Positions 25,961 to 36,676 are shown, counted from the stretch's first letter. The stretch: 64,000 bases of DNA from JAQGMV01 sp963828715 (GCA_963828715.1 CAWHFX010000002.1:248001-312000); one strand, 5' to 3'. Notes: generated by a model not told the origin, from the sequence alone. Numbers and translations: made by a program.

Positions 25961-26869
25961 CTATGGAACGAAGGTGGTGTGCGGCTCGCGATATTCCGGC
26001 AGCGGGATGAACTCGGTCTCGCCGGGAACCGGCGGGAACGAGCCGGCACGCCAGCGCTGCGCCGCCGCATCGATGCATTCTTTCGAGCTCGCGACGAAAT
26101 TCCACCAGATGAAGCGATCGCTGTCGAATGGCGCTCCTCCGAGAAGCATGAGCCGCGCGGCACTGTGCGTTACGACCCGTGCCGGGGCATTCTCCGCAGC
26201 GACGGCGAGATGACGTGCCGGTACGTGCTCCGCAGCGAGCGTCACTTCGCCGCTGACCACGTACACGCCACGCTCCTCGTGCTCGAGCGGGAGCTCGAAT
26301 GCTGCGCCCGCTTCCGTTTCGACGGCGATGTAGAACATGGGTGAATATGTCGGTGTCGGCGCAGTGCGCCCGAATGCGCTTCCGACGATGAGATGCATGT
26401 AAACGCCGGGCATCGTGATGAGCGGAATCGTGTGCTTCGGATGATGCGTAAAGGCCGGCTCGCAGTCCTCGTGCGTCTGCGGCAGCGCGACCCATGTCTG
26501 GATGCCGTGGAGGCGCGGTCCGTTCGGCCGTTCCTCATCCGGGCTGCGTTCCGAATGCACGATGCCGCGCCCCGCGGTCATCCAGTTGACGGCGCCCGGT
26601 TCGATGCGCTGAACGCTGCCGAGACTGTCCCGGTGCATGAGCGCGCCTTCGAACAGATACGTCACCGTGGCGAGCCCGATATGTGGATGTGGGCGCACGT
26701 CGATGCCGCTTCCGGCGGCCATCTGCGCGGGACCCATGTGATCGAAGAAGATGAATGGTCCTACCATCTTGCGCGGGTAACCGGGCAACAGGCGTCTTAC
26801 TTCGAAACCGCCGAGATCTTTCGTGTGGGGTTTGAGCAGAGTGAGAGCAGACATAAGATTTGAGGCCAT
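25961..26869 (-). CDS. Pirin family protein (cupin)
   Basis: 302 residues; MSALTLLK, five codons in, is an alternative start. Two cupin domains. The N-terminal pirin motif has the metal ligands: FDHMGPAQ, RPHPHIGLATVTYLFEGA, HRDSLGSVQRIEPGAVNWMTAGRGI, then VHSERSP. Bacterial pirins bind Fe or Cu/Zn; some act as quercetin dioxygenases, others as redox-dependent cofactors. The specific role is unknown. It precedes pdxH on the same strand. Confidence 0.93.
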   Translation of the reverse strand: MASNLMSALTLLKPHTKDLGGFEVRRLLPGYPRKMVGPFIFFDHMGPAQMAAGSGIDVRPHPHIGLATVTYLFEGALMHRDSLGSVQRIEPGAVNWMTAGRGIVHSERSPDEERPNGPRLHGIQTWVALPQTHEDCEPAFTHHPKHTIPLITMPGVYMHLIVGSAFGRTAPTPTYSPMFYIAVETEAGAAFELPLEHEERGVYVVSGEVTLAAEHVPARHLAVAAENAPARVVTHSAARLMLLGGAPFDSDRFIWWNFVASSKECIDAAAQRWRAGSFPPVPGETEFIPLPEYREPHTTFVP

Positions 26870-27054
26870 GCGCGGTCGCAGATTGAACCGTCGTCTATAT
26901 CAGGAACGCGACTGTTTGAAACGCGAACGGTACTGCCGTTCACCCCCTGACACGACACACGGACACGACGCGTCAGAGGAAACGTTTACGCCGCGGCCGA
27001 ACAGTACGCGCCACCACCCGCCGGCGGACCGGGCGCATCCGAATCCGTCCGAAA

Positions 27055-28027
27055 TTACCCGCCGATCGTTTCGCCGCCCATTACCGGCAAGACAATACCG
27101 CTGATATACGACGAATCGGCGTCGGAGGCGAGAAAAACGTATGCGGGCGCCACCTCCTCAGGCTGAGCCGGGCGGCCGATCGGCGCCTGTTTCCCGAACT
27201 CGGCCACTTTCTCCGGCGTCATTCCGTCGTCTGACGGATTCAACGGCGTCCACACCGGTCCCGGCGCCACCGCGTTAACACGTATGCCCCGCTCGATCAG
27301 GTTCTGCGCCAGCGTTTTCGTGAAGGCGTTGATGGCCCCTTTCGTCGCCGAATAGTCGGGCAGCTGTTTCGAACCCGCGAAACCCGTTTCGGAGCTCGTG
27401 GCGATGATCGCGGCCCCCGGCTTCATGTGGCGCAGCGCGGCGCGGCACAACCGGAAGAACGCGTAGATATTGATCTGAAAAGTCGTTTCGAGCTCTTCGT
27501 CAGTGACTTCGTCCAAGCCGTCTTTGCGATTCTGATGCGCGGCGTTGGATACGAGGATGTCCAGTTTGCCGAGCTCGTTCACGGTTTGCTCGACGAGCTC
27601 GTCGCAGAACTTCGATTCACTCAGATCACCGGGAATGAGCACGCAGCGCCGGCCTTCGGCTTCGATGGCGCGCAAAGTCTCCTCGGCATCCGTCTGCTCA
27701 TCAGGCAGATACGAAATCGCCACGTCGGCGCCCTCGCGTGCGTAAAGCACCGCGACTGCGCGTCCGATTCCGGAGTCGCCACCGGTGACGAGCGCGCACT
27801 TGCCCTCGAGCTTCCCGGCGGGTTTGTATCTGGACGCCTCGTACCGTGGTTTCGGATCGAGCTTCGCTTCGAGTCCGGTGCCACTCTGCTTCTGTTTCGG
27901 AAACGGCGGCTTGGGCTCGCGTCGACATCTGCGGCTCTGCCTTACGATGACGTGCCGTGCTGCCTTCGAGCCGGCTGCTCGTGTCGGCTTTCGCCGTGCG
28001 GAGGGAGGATCGTTTTGCGGTGGCCAT
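27055..28027 (-). CDS. SDR family oxidoreductase (YghA-like), probable N-terminal frameshift
   Basis: A short-chain dehydrogenase with a long N-terminal extension. The Rossmann core is intact: KCALVTGGDSGIGRAVAVLY, then NAAHQNRKDGLDEVTDEELE, catalytic Ser in IIATSSETGFAGSKQ, YSATKGAIN (YxxxK) and a C-terminal ISGIVLPVMGG. The extension (EPKPPFPKQKQSG... LDPKPRYEASRYKPAGKLEG) is typical of stress-related SDRs such as YghA. No ATG fits in that frame, but MATAKRSSLRTAKADTSSRL at 28027 has a Shine-Dalgarno and would join it after one frame change near 27930, so I place the start there. Confidence 0.8.
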
Positions 28028-28099
28028 GCTGAGCTCCGGTAGGCGGCGGCAGCGTTCGCAGTCGAATCCGCACCGCGTGCCCGATGCGCAATGCAAGTC

Positions 28100-28245
28100 A
28101 CATGCCCTGCGGCATCGTCCGTGCTGGGGAACGAGAGTGTCTCGAAGCCGTAGTCCTGAGCCTGGCACACGGTGCAATCGAAGGGGACGACAACCGAGCC
28201 GTTCATCCTTCGGAGACGACGCCTTGCCGCCTCTCCTCAGGACGT
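28100..28245. repeat. Degenerate dispersed hairpin repeat (family C)
   Basis: Contains GTGCTGGGGAACGAGAGTGTCTCGAAG, and CCGTTCATCC...CTCCTCAGGACGTACGGG in opposite orientation. Both resemble the better-kept copy at 53.49-53.59 kb (CGTTCGTGCTGAGGAGCAGT, then AGCGTCTCGAAGCACGAAC). It lies between the SDR and the uvrA stop and may act as a terminator. The similarity is partial. Confidence 0.4.
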
Positions 28246-31200
28246 ACGGGCTGCTCGGGCGCTCCGCGACGCCAGAAACTCGTGAAGTATCCGCGCAGTG
28301 TGCGAGGCGCTCGCAGCATCTGCGATATCGCGTGGAGCGCCACACGCGACCACTGCGCCACCGCCGTCACCGCCTTCAGGACCCAGGTCGATGATCCAGT
28401 CCGCTTCCGCGATCACATCGAGGTTGTGCTCGATCACGACGACCGTGTGGCCCGCATCGACCAGGCGATGCAGAACGTGGATGAGCTTCTCGACATCGGC
28501 CATGTGCAGCCCGACAGTCGGTTCGTCGAGGACATACAGTGTCCGGCGCACCGATGCGAACGCGCGCGATCGTTGCTGCATCGGCTCCGGGATGATCACG
28601 GCGTCTCGCGTCTTCGCGAGTTCCGTGACCAGTTTGATGCGCTGGGCTTCGCCACCCGAGAGCGTCGGGCTCTGCTGACCGAGGGTGAGATAACCAAGCC
28701 CGACATCCTGCAGCAAACGAAGACAATGATGTATCGAGCGATGAGCGGCGAAAAACTCGACGGCCTCGTCCACGTTCATCGCCAGGACCTCGCCGATCGT
28801 GCGGTCCTTGAAGCGCACCGCAAGCGTCTCTTCGTTGAAGCGCGTGCCGTTGCACGCCTCACACGGCACACGCACGTCCGGCAGGAAGCTCATCTCGATG
28901 CGCCGCACGCCCTGCCCTTCGCACAGTTCGCAGCGACCGCCACTCGTATTGAACGAAAAGCGGCTCGCCGTATAGCCCCGCATGCGTGCCTCGGGCACCT
29001 CCGCAAAGAGGCGCCGCACGGCGTCCCAGAACCCGACGTAGGTCGCCGGACAGGAACGCGGCGTCTTGCCGATCGGCGTCTGATCGACTTCCAGCACGCA
29101 GTCGAGATTCTCCCAGGCTTCGATCGCGCGGCACCCCATAAACGGCGGTTCGTTGCGGTTGCGCTGCTTCCCCACACGCTGCACAAGATTGTCGCGCAGC
29201 ACATCCCGCGCAAGTGTCGACTTGCCCGACCCGGACACGCCCGTGACAACGGAGAGCCGCGCCAGTGGAATACGCACGTCCACGTTGCGCAGGTTGTGCA
29301 AAGAAGCGCGGACGATCTTGAGCGACGGCGTTGCACGGCTGACCGCGCGCGGCGCGTGCAGCGGGTGCTGCAACGGCGCCGCCAGAAAGCGCCCGGTCAC
29401 CGACTGCGGCTGATGCACGAGATCCTCGGCCGTGCCCTCCGCGATCAGCTCGCCGCCCTGCTTGCCCGCGCCCGGCCCGAGATCGATCACGTGCGCCGCG
29501 CGCCGGATCGTCTCTTCGTCGTGCTCGACCACTATCAGCGTGTTTCCTTTCGCCTGCAGACGCTCGAGCGTATCGAGGAGAACGCGGTTATCGCGCGGGT
29601 GCAAGCCGATGGTGGGCTCGTCCAGTATGTAGCACACGCCGCGCAGGTTCGACCCGAGCTGAGCCGCGAGCCGAATGCGCTGCGCTTCGCCGCCCGAAAG
29701 CGTCGGGGCTGCGCGGTCGAGCGCCAGGTAACACAGCCCGACCTCGTCGAGAAAGGCGAGCCGGCTTCTGAGCTCCGGGAGAATGTCGCGCACGATTTCG
29801 GCTTCGCGCCCGGCGACGGCAATGCCGCTGAAGAACTGTGCCAGCGCCGAAACGGACAACGCAGTCAGCTCCGCGATCGACTTGCCGCGATAACGCACCG
29901 AAAGCGCTTCGCGGTTCAGCCTGCGCCCTGCGCATTGGGGACAAGGCTCCTCGATTTCCAGCCACTCGAGCCACGAGTCGAGCACATGATCTTCCGCGCC
30001 GGTCTTCTGCCGTTCCTCGTCCCATTCGACCTCGTCGATCTGCAATCCCGTGCCGTAACACGCGCGGCACCAGCCGTGCTTGGAATTGAACGAGAACAGG
30101 CGCGGATCGAGCTCCGGGAAGCTGCGCCCGCACGAGGGACACGCACGCTTGATCGAGTACACCGACTCGCGCATCGAGGCCGGCACGGCACGCCCGCCGC
30201 GCATCGATACCTCGAGCGCATCGAGGCCGTCGAGAACATGCACGATACCTTTCCCGTGCTCGAGCGCGGTCGCAAGCCCCGCACGCAGTTGTGTTTCATT
30301 CTTCGGCGTGACCTGCACGTCCGCGACCGGCAGCTCGATCGTGTGTTCGACGAAACGCGCAAGACGCGGCCAGCGGTCAGTCGGAAGGAACGCGCCGTCC
30401 ACGCGCAGATGCGTGTAGCCCTTCCCGGCCGCCCACTTCGCCAGGTCCGTATACACGCCCTTGCGCCCGACGACGAGCGGCGCCAGCAGCCCGATGCGTG
30501 CGCCGCGGAAGTTGCGGAAGATGCTCGCCACGATGCTGTCCACACTCTGCGGCTCGATCGGCACATCGCAATCGGGGCAGTACCTGCGTACCGAGCTTCA
30601 CGTACAGCAGGCGCAGAAAGTGATAGATCTCGGTAAGCGTCGCGACTGTGCTCTTACGGCCGCCACGGCTCGTACGCTGCTCGATCGCGACGGTCGGCGG
30701 AATGCCGAAGATCGCGTCCACGTCGGGCCGCGTGGCAGCCTGCACGAACTGGCGTGCATAGGCGTTGAGCGACTCCAGGTAGCGGCGCTGTCCCTCGTTG
30801 AACAGGATGTCGAAAGCGAGCGTCGACTTGCCCGAACCGGAGACGCCGGTCACGACCGTGAACTTGCCGCGCGGGATCGCGACATCGAGCGACTTGAGAT
30901 TGTGCTCGCGCGCGTTATGCACGCAGATGGCGTTGGCGGGGCGCGTTGGTTGGACCGAAGACAAGCCGCGCGCCTGTGCGGCGGTCGAATAAAGCCCTTC
31001 GTGTCGGCGTGTGCCGTGCATGCCCGCTACGTATCCGTGAGGCGACTCGAATGCGGCGGGGGCGAGACCCGTATGCGCCGATCCGATCGCTGCCTCGTAT
31101 TGCTTCAGAGCGCGTCCCGTATGCGACTGCTCGCACGCCATGACGTCATCAGGCGCTCCGACAATCACGACTTCGCCGCCGGCATCGCCGCCGTTCGGCC

Positions 31201-34096
31201 CGAGATCGATGATCCAGTCGGCGGCACGAATGAGATCGAGGTTGTGCTCGATGACCATCACGGAATGCCCGCACTCGATGAGCTTGCGCAGCGCGTGCAG
31301 GAGCCGCGCGATATCTTCGAAGTGCAGACCCGTCGTCGGTTCGTCGAACAGAAACAGCGTGCCGGTTGCAGCTGTCACGCTGTTACGATCGCCGGGCCGC
31401 GAGGCCTGTGCACGCCGGGATGCGGGGCGAGCCGCTGCCGCGGCGAGATGACCTGCGAGTTTCAGCCGCTGTGCCTCCCCACCCGAGAGCGTCGGCACCG
31501 GCTGTCCCAGCTTGAGGTACTCCAGCCCGACATCCGCCAGCGGCTGCAGCACACGCTTGAGCTCGTCCTCGCCGGAAAAGCAGGCGAGTGCATCCATGAC
31601 CGTCGTTTCGAGCACATCGGCGATCGACCGTCCTTGCACCTTCACTTCGAGGATCTCGTCCCGGTAGCGCCGGCCGTTGCAGTCGGGACAGCGCAGATAC
31701 ACGTCCGACAGAAACTGCATTTCGACGTGCTCGAAGCCGCTGCCGCTGCACGTAGGGCAGCGCCCATTGCCGGAGTTGAAGCTGAACGTGCCCGCGGTAT
31801 AGCCACGCTCTTTCGCCAATGGCGCGCCGACGAACATTTTCCTCAGACAATCGAACGCGCCGACGTAACTCGCCGGATTGGAGCGCGTGGTGCGGCCGAT
31901 CGGCGACTGATCGACCAGAACGACGTCGGCGATCGCTTCGGCGCCACGCAGTGCCGCGTGTTCTCCCGGCGCCTCCGTGGGCTTCCCTTTCGCGCGCAGC
32001 AGGGCGGCATACAAGACGTCCTGCACGAGCGTCGATTTGCCGGAGCCGGATACACCCGTGACACAGACCAGACGGTTCAACGGAAACGAAACGTCGATGC
32101 CTTTCAGGTTGTGTTCGGCGGCACCGAGAACCTGAAGCATTGGCCCGATCGCGGGCGCAGCGGACACGTCCGGTCCGTGTGCGCGTGCAGTTCCACTCGC
32201 TCCGGACGAAACGTGACGACGACCGGCCAGGTAATCGCCCGTGATCGAGCCGGGCGTGGTACGGATGTTCGCGGCGGGTCCGAAGAACACGATCTCTCCG
32301 CCGCGCTCGCCCGGACCCGGGCCCATGTCGAGAATGCGGTCGGCGGCGAGCATCACCTGCGGATCATGCTCGACCACCACCAGCGAGTTGCCGGCATCGC
32401 GCAGCTTGTGCATGACTTCGATGACGCGTCCCATGTCGCGCGGGTGCAACCCGATCGACGGCTCGTCGAGCACGAATAACGTGTTGACGAGTGAAGTGCC
32501 GAGCGCGGTCGTAAGATTGATGCGCTGAACTTCCCCGCCGGAAAGCGTGCGTGACTGGCGGTCGAGTGTCAGATAGCCCAAGCCCACTTCGCACAGATAG
32601 CGTAACCGCGTGCGAATTTCGCCCAGGAGAAGATCAGTCGCCTCGTTCAGCGGCGCAGCCAGCGTGAGCACATCGAAGAACGCACGGGTGCGCTCGATCG
32701 GCAGCAGCATGAGATCGTGGATCGACAGGCCGGGGAGACGCTCGAGCACATCGCGGCCGAACTTCGCGCCGTGCGGGATGAATCGTCCATCGGCGGCCGT
32801 GACGAGCGCCGCGTTTTCTCGCGTGCCCAATCGCCACGCGAGTGCCGGCGGCTTCAGACGCGCACCGCCGCAGGTTTCGCAAGGCGTATACGCGCGATAC
32901 TTCGAAAGCAGCACGCGCACGTGCATCTTGTACGCCTTCGTCTCGAGCCACTTGAAGAAGCGAGCGACGCCATACCACGTCCCGGGCCATGAACGGCGCC
33001 AGTTCTTCCATTGCGATTCGCCTTCGAGCACCCATCGTTTGTGGGGCGCCGTGAGCGCGTTCCATGGCACATCGAGCGGAATGCCGCGCTTGTCCGCATA
33101 TTCGACGAGATCGTCCTGGCACTCCTTGTAGGATGCGCTCTGCCACGGTTTCACGGCGCCTTCGCGCAGCGTCTTCGACGCGTCCGGCACGACGAGGCCG
33201 TAGTCCAGACCGATCACGCGCCCGAAGCCGCGACACATGTCGCACGCACCGAGCGGCGAGTTGAATGAAAAGAGACTCGGCGCGGGATCCGCGTAGTGAA
33301 TATCGCAGTCCGGACAGTGCAGGTCGGCGGAGAATTTCCAGACGGTGCCCGGACTCTCACCCGCGTATACGTTCACGCGGCCCTGCCCGACCCGTAAACC
33401 CGCCTCGAGCGCTTCGATCACTCGTGAACGCTCGACGCTCCCGGCGCGGAAGCGATCCTGGACGACTTCAATCGCGCTTTCAGACTCCGACAGGATGCGC
33501 GAGTAGCCCTGCTGCTCGAGGAGGGCCTTCACCTCGGTCCCGGTGAAGTTCTTCGGTACCGGGACCGGGAACACGATCACGAGCCGTGGGTCGCCGTGGG
33601 TAGCTGCGCGTTGCGCTATTTCTGAAGCGATCGTCTCCGGCGTGTCGCGTCTGACGGGAGCGCCGCAGCCGAGGCAATGAAGTGCGGCAGTCCGAGCGTA
33701 GAGGAGCTTCAGATGATCGTTGAGCTCCGTCATCGTCCCCACCGTCGATCGCGAGGTACGCACCGGATTGGTCTGATCGATCGCGATCGCAGGCGGTATG
33801 CCTTCGATTGCATCGACCTGCGGCTTGTCCATGCGGTCCAGGAACTGGCGCGCATAGGGCGAGAAGGTCTCCACATAGCGCCGTTGCCCTTCGGCGTAGA
33901 GGGTGTCGAAGACGAGAGAAGACTTGCCGCTTCCGGATACGCCGGTCACGACGATCAGCTCGTTCGTGGGCAAGTCGAGCGATAGATTCTTGAGATTGTT
34001 CTGTCGCGCGCCGCGAATGACGATCGCTTCGCGCGGGCGCGACGGCAGGGCGGCGGGCAACGGAACCGCAGCAGGCTTATTGCCGGATTCGGGCAT
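28237..34096 (-). CDS. uvrA: Double-length UvrA-like excinuclease ATPase (four ABC modules), one frameshift
   Basis: About 1,950 residues: two UvrA copies in tandem, so four ATP-binding cassettes where normal UvrA (about 940) has two. Walker A loops are seen at GVSGSGKSSL (first copy), GVSGSGKSTLVQDVL, GVSGSGKSTLAFDIL (start of the second copy) and GVSGSGKSTLARDVL. Several SGGEAQR/SGGEVQR signatures and CxxC zinc sites (CLGCGAP, CPDCDIH, CPTCSGSG, CPDCNGRR, CPSCGRS) are kept. UvrA finds DNA damage and loads UvrB. Long forms occur in Burkholderiales, usually beside a normal uvrA elsewhere. The frame breaks at about 30593 through one extra base in CAGGTACTG (CAGTACTGC would continue LGTQYCPDCDVPIEP). 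Confidence 0.9.
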
Positions 34097-34392
34097 CGTC
34101 TAACAGGGGGATGGGGTGTGGCTCGGAGCGCGGAACGCTCCGCGAGGGGTCGAGTTTACCTGCCGCGCCTCGCATTCGGCACTCTTACCGCGCTGGACCG
34201 TGGCAGCCGCGGCATGCGATTGTGCAAAGCAGTGTCCGCTGTGGAAAAACCCCGCCCAAAGTGTGGAGAGTTGCGCAGACAGGGCCTCGGCCGCGCGGTT
34301 CAATGCCCACAAAGACAATCAAGAAAAGGCAGTACGTCCCGAAAGCCTCAGCAGGCCAGATGGGACGCACTGTCCTGGATCAAGGAGCAGCC
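34097..34392 (+). other. Intergenic region upstream of PqqD-MsrA fusion
   Basis: 296 bp between divergent genes. The frame of the fusion is open through most of it, and an in-frame ATG at 34303 (MPTKTIKKRQYV) would add 30 residues, but it has no ribosome binding site while the ATG at 34393 has AAGGAG. No clear promoter was found. Confidence 0.4.
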
Positions 34393-35409
34393 ATGATCAC
34401 CGGAAGCCAAACGCCTGTAATGCCGAAAGCCAGGCGGGAGCGGCTTTTCGTACAGGACGTCGATGACGAGCTCGTCATTTACGACCAGAACACCCGCAAG
34501 ACTCATCGTCTCAATCCGACCGCATCGCTGGTATGGCAGACATGCGACGGGAAGAAGAGCGTCTCGGATATCGCCGCCGCACTCCAGGCACGCGTCGCGC
34601 GGCCGGTCGACGAGGATCTGGTGCGCATTGCGCTGGGCCAACTGGAAGCGGCGAACCTTCTGGAGCACGGTCTCGGCGATCCACCCGGTAGCGCAACCGA
34701 GCGCCGGCGCGCTTTCCTGCGCAAGGCAGGCGCCGTTTCGCTGCTCATGCCGGTCGTCGCAACGCTGCCACGCCCTTCTCTGGCCGCTTCGCTGTCGCCC
34801 GTCGTGAAGGGTGCGAGCAGTTCCGCGGTGGGCGCGCGGAACTTCTTCCCCGCCGCGCCGCCTCCGCCCATGCCCTCCACGGGCACGGCGACGTTCGCCG
34901 GAGGCTGCTTCCTGTGCATGGAGCCCGTTTTCGAGCGCGTGGCAGGCGTCCTTTCGACCACCTCGGGCTTCATGGGCGGGGCAACCAGAGATCCCACATA
35001 CGAGCAGGTCTCCGCTGGACAAACCGGACACGCGGAAGTGGTACAGGTGGAGTTCGACCCGTCCCGGATCGCGTACGCGACCCTGCTGCAAATCTTCTGG
35101 CACAACATCAACCCAACCCAAGTCGATGGGCAGTTTCACGAAGAGGGGCCGCAGCATCGAACGGTGATCTTCTATCACGACGAACAGCAGAAACTGGTCG
35201 CGCTCGCGTCAAAGGCGGCACTCGAAAAAAGCAAGCCGTTCGAGGGTCATGTCGTCACAGAGGTCGCAGCCGCGGGAGAGTTCTACCGCGCGGACGAAAA
35301 GCTCCAGGACTTCTATTGGAGAAACCCCTCGCGCTACAAGCTTCACGTCGCCGAGTGCGGGCGGACCACAGGCGTGCAGACGGTCTGGGGACGCCACGGT
35401 CCGGGCTAA
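34393..35409 (+). CDS. PqqD-like / Tat-type segment / MsrA fusion protein
   Basis: 338 residues. Residues 15-95 look like a PqqD-type winged-helix peptide-binding domain (ELVIYDQNTRKTHRLNPTAS, LVWQTCDGKKSVSDIAAAL). Residues 104-111 read RRRAFLRK, a twin-arginine-like motif, followed by a hydrophobic stretch to about 131. Residues 165-325 are a full MsrA domain with nucleophile Cys172 in GGCFLCMEPVF, STTSGFMGGATRDPTYEQVS, HAEVVQVEFDP and IFWHNINPTQVDGQFHE. The usual GCFWC is GCFLC here, so the conserved Trp is Leu. The layout suggests a cytoplasmic PqqD domain and a translocated MsrA. The start has an AAGGAG site. I know of no standard family with this order. The function is inferred as methionine sulfoxide repair of a specific bound peptide or protein. 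Confidence 0.85.
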   Translation: MITGSQTPVMPKARRERLFVQDVDDELVIYDQNTRKTHRLNPTASLVWQTCDGKKSVSDIAAALQARVARPVDEDLVRIALGQLEAANLLEHGLGDPPGSATERRRAFLRKAGAVSLLMPVVATLPRPSLAASLSPVVKGASSSAVGARNFFPAAPPPPMPSTGTATFAGGCFLCMEPVFERVAGVLSTTSGFMGGATRDPTYEQVSAGQTGHAEVVQVEFDPSRIAYATLLQIFWHNINPTQVDGQFHEEGPQHRTVIFYHDEQQKLVALASKAALEKSKPFEGHVVTEVAAAGEFYRADEKLQDFYWRNPSRYKLHVAECGRTTGVQTVWGRHGPG

Positions 35410-35465
35410 CCTCCGGCTGCCGGCGCCGACGACTACGTGCGGAAGCTCGTGAGCATCGAGTCAGC

Positions 35466-35564
35466 AGCACAATTGACGTCGGAATCGCTGCCAGCGCGCT
35501 CATCATTGCCGCTGACGACACACTCTACGAAGCGAAGCCGGCTGGCGGTAACCGGGTGGCGTAG
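35466..35564 (+). pseudogene. C-terminal remnant of a GGDEF (diguanylate cyclase) gene
   Basis: Thirty-two residues, STIDVGIAASALIIAADDTL then YEAKPAGGNRVA and a stop. The pattern T-(I/V)-S-(I/V)-G-(I/V)-A...AD.ALY.AK..GRNRV is the last strand and helix of GGDEF domains. The GGDEF active site and everything before it are gone, and the fragment has no start. It lies just after the MsrA fusion and suggests a deletion at this spot. Confidence 0.6.
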
Positions 35565-35581
35565 GAGTGTCGCGCAGCCGC

Positions 35582-36676
35582 TCACGGCGAAAGCTCTAAC
35601 CTTCGATTGACGCGGGGCATCACCTCCGCCGCCATGAGCTCGAGCGAACGGCGCGCGAGGTCGGGATCGACCCAGTCATGCCCGCAGTAGAGCAGCGTTC
35701 CGAAGGCGCCGACGGTTTTCCTCAGCTCCACGATCTGCTCGGCCACGCTGTCCGGCGTCCCGTGGATCACGAGGTGCTTCAGCACGTAATCGATCGTGCA
35801 TTCCGAATCCGGCATCGAGACATCGTGCTTGAACGTGTCGAGCTGGCCGCGGGCACGGCGCTTCATCATCAGGTTCTTGAAGTAGAAGCCGTAGGCACCG
35901 TCCGGATCCATCGCGTATTCGCGGGCCGTGCGCGCATCGTCGGCCACGAAGATGCTGCGTGCTACGCGCCAGTCGCGACCAGTCACCTCGTGCCCGCCGC
36001 GCTCGCGGCCTTCGACGTAAGCGGGCCAGTGCGTCGCGACGGTGTTGGGATGGATGAAGTTGGCCGAAATGGGCGTCCAGCCGCGCGCGGCAGCGGCCGT
36101 CAACCCGCGTGAGCCCGGGACCACCACTGTCACGACGATCGGTGGATGCGGCTTCTGATACGGCCGCACCATGATGCCCATGCCGGATTCGGGCAGAAGC
36201 GTGCGGCGCGTGCTCAGGTTCCAGAAGCGCCCCTCGATGTCGTAGGGCGGATCACGCGTCCACAGCGCAAGGATGTGATCGATGCACTCCACGAACATCG
36301 CATTGCGATCAGCCTCGAGATTACCGAATATCTCCCAATCGGAGCGCAGACCGCCCGGTCCGATACCGAACACGAATCGGCCCTCGAGCAGGTGGTCGAT
36401 CATCGCGACATGCGCAGCGACCTGTGCCGGATGACTGTTCGGCAGATTGACCGTTCCGCTGCCCAGGCGGATCTGGTTGGTCACATGCGCGAGGCTCGCA
36501 ATGAACGAAAGGCACGACGGAATGGTTTCGCAGGTATCCGTGACGTGCTCGCCGATGAACGCTTCGGCGTAGCCCATGCGGTCGGCAAGCAGAATCGCCT
36601 CACGGTCCTCTTTCAGCGTCTGCGTGTAGTTGCGCGCCGCCGGGTGGATCGGCATCGTGAAGTAACCGAGCTTCAT
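35582..36676 (-). CDS. LLM-class flavin-dependent oxidoreductase
   Basis: 364 residues with the luciferase-like monooxygenase fold: MKLGYFTMPIHPAARNYTQT, EAFIGEHVTDTCE, QIRLGSGTVNLPNSHPAQVA, MIDHLLEGRFVFGIGPGGLRSDWEIFG. These are the FMNH2-binding barrel strands of the family. It uses reduced flavin from a separate reductase; the substrate is unknown. The closest resemblance by motif is to limonene- or alkanal-type two-component monooxygenases. It is 91 bp downstream of the alpha/beta hydrolase on the same strand and may be cotranscribed. Confidence 0.92.
   Translation of the reverse strand: MKLGYFTMPIHPAARNYTQTLKEDREAILLADRMGYAEAFIGEHVTDTCETIPSCLSFIASLAHVTNQIRLGSGTVNLPNSHPAQVAAHVAMIDHLLEGRFVFGIGPGGLRSDWEIFGNLEADRNAMFVECIDHILALWTRDPPYDIEGRFWNLSTRRTLLPESGMGIMVRPYQKPHPPIVVTVVVPGSRGLTAAAARGWTPISANFIHPNTVATHWPAYVEGRERGGHEVTGRDWRVARSIFVADDARTAREYAMDPDGAYGFYFKNLMMKRRARGQLDTFKHDVSMPDSECTIDYVLKHLVIHGTPDSVAEQIVELRKTVGAFGTLLYCGHDWVDPDLARRSLELMAAEVMPRVNRRLELSP

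Noticed and set aside
28084..30636. Long plus-strand open frame (about 850 codons) opposite the second half of uvrA
   Set aside because: It is the mirror of a strongly conserved UvrA reading frame on the minus strand, is Arg/His-rich, and has no recognisable domain; GC-rich codon bias keeps the antisense frame open.
30461..32479. Plus-strand open frame (about 670 codons) opposite the first half of uvrA
   Set aside because: Same reason: a shadow of a conserved gene, with no domain and no ribosome binding site.
34303..34392. MPTKTIKKRQYV peptide upstream of the PqqD-MsrA fusion as a RiPP precursor
   Set aside because: It is in the same frame as the fusion, lacks a ribosome binding site and stop codon, and has no leader-core pattern.
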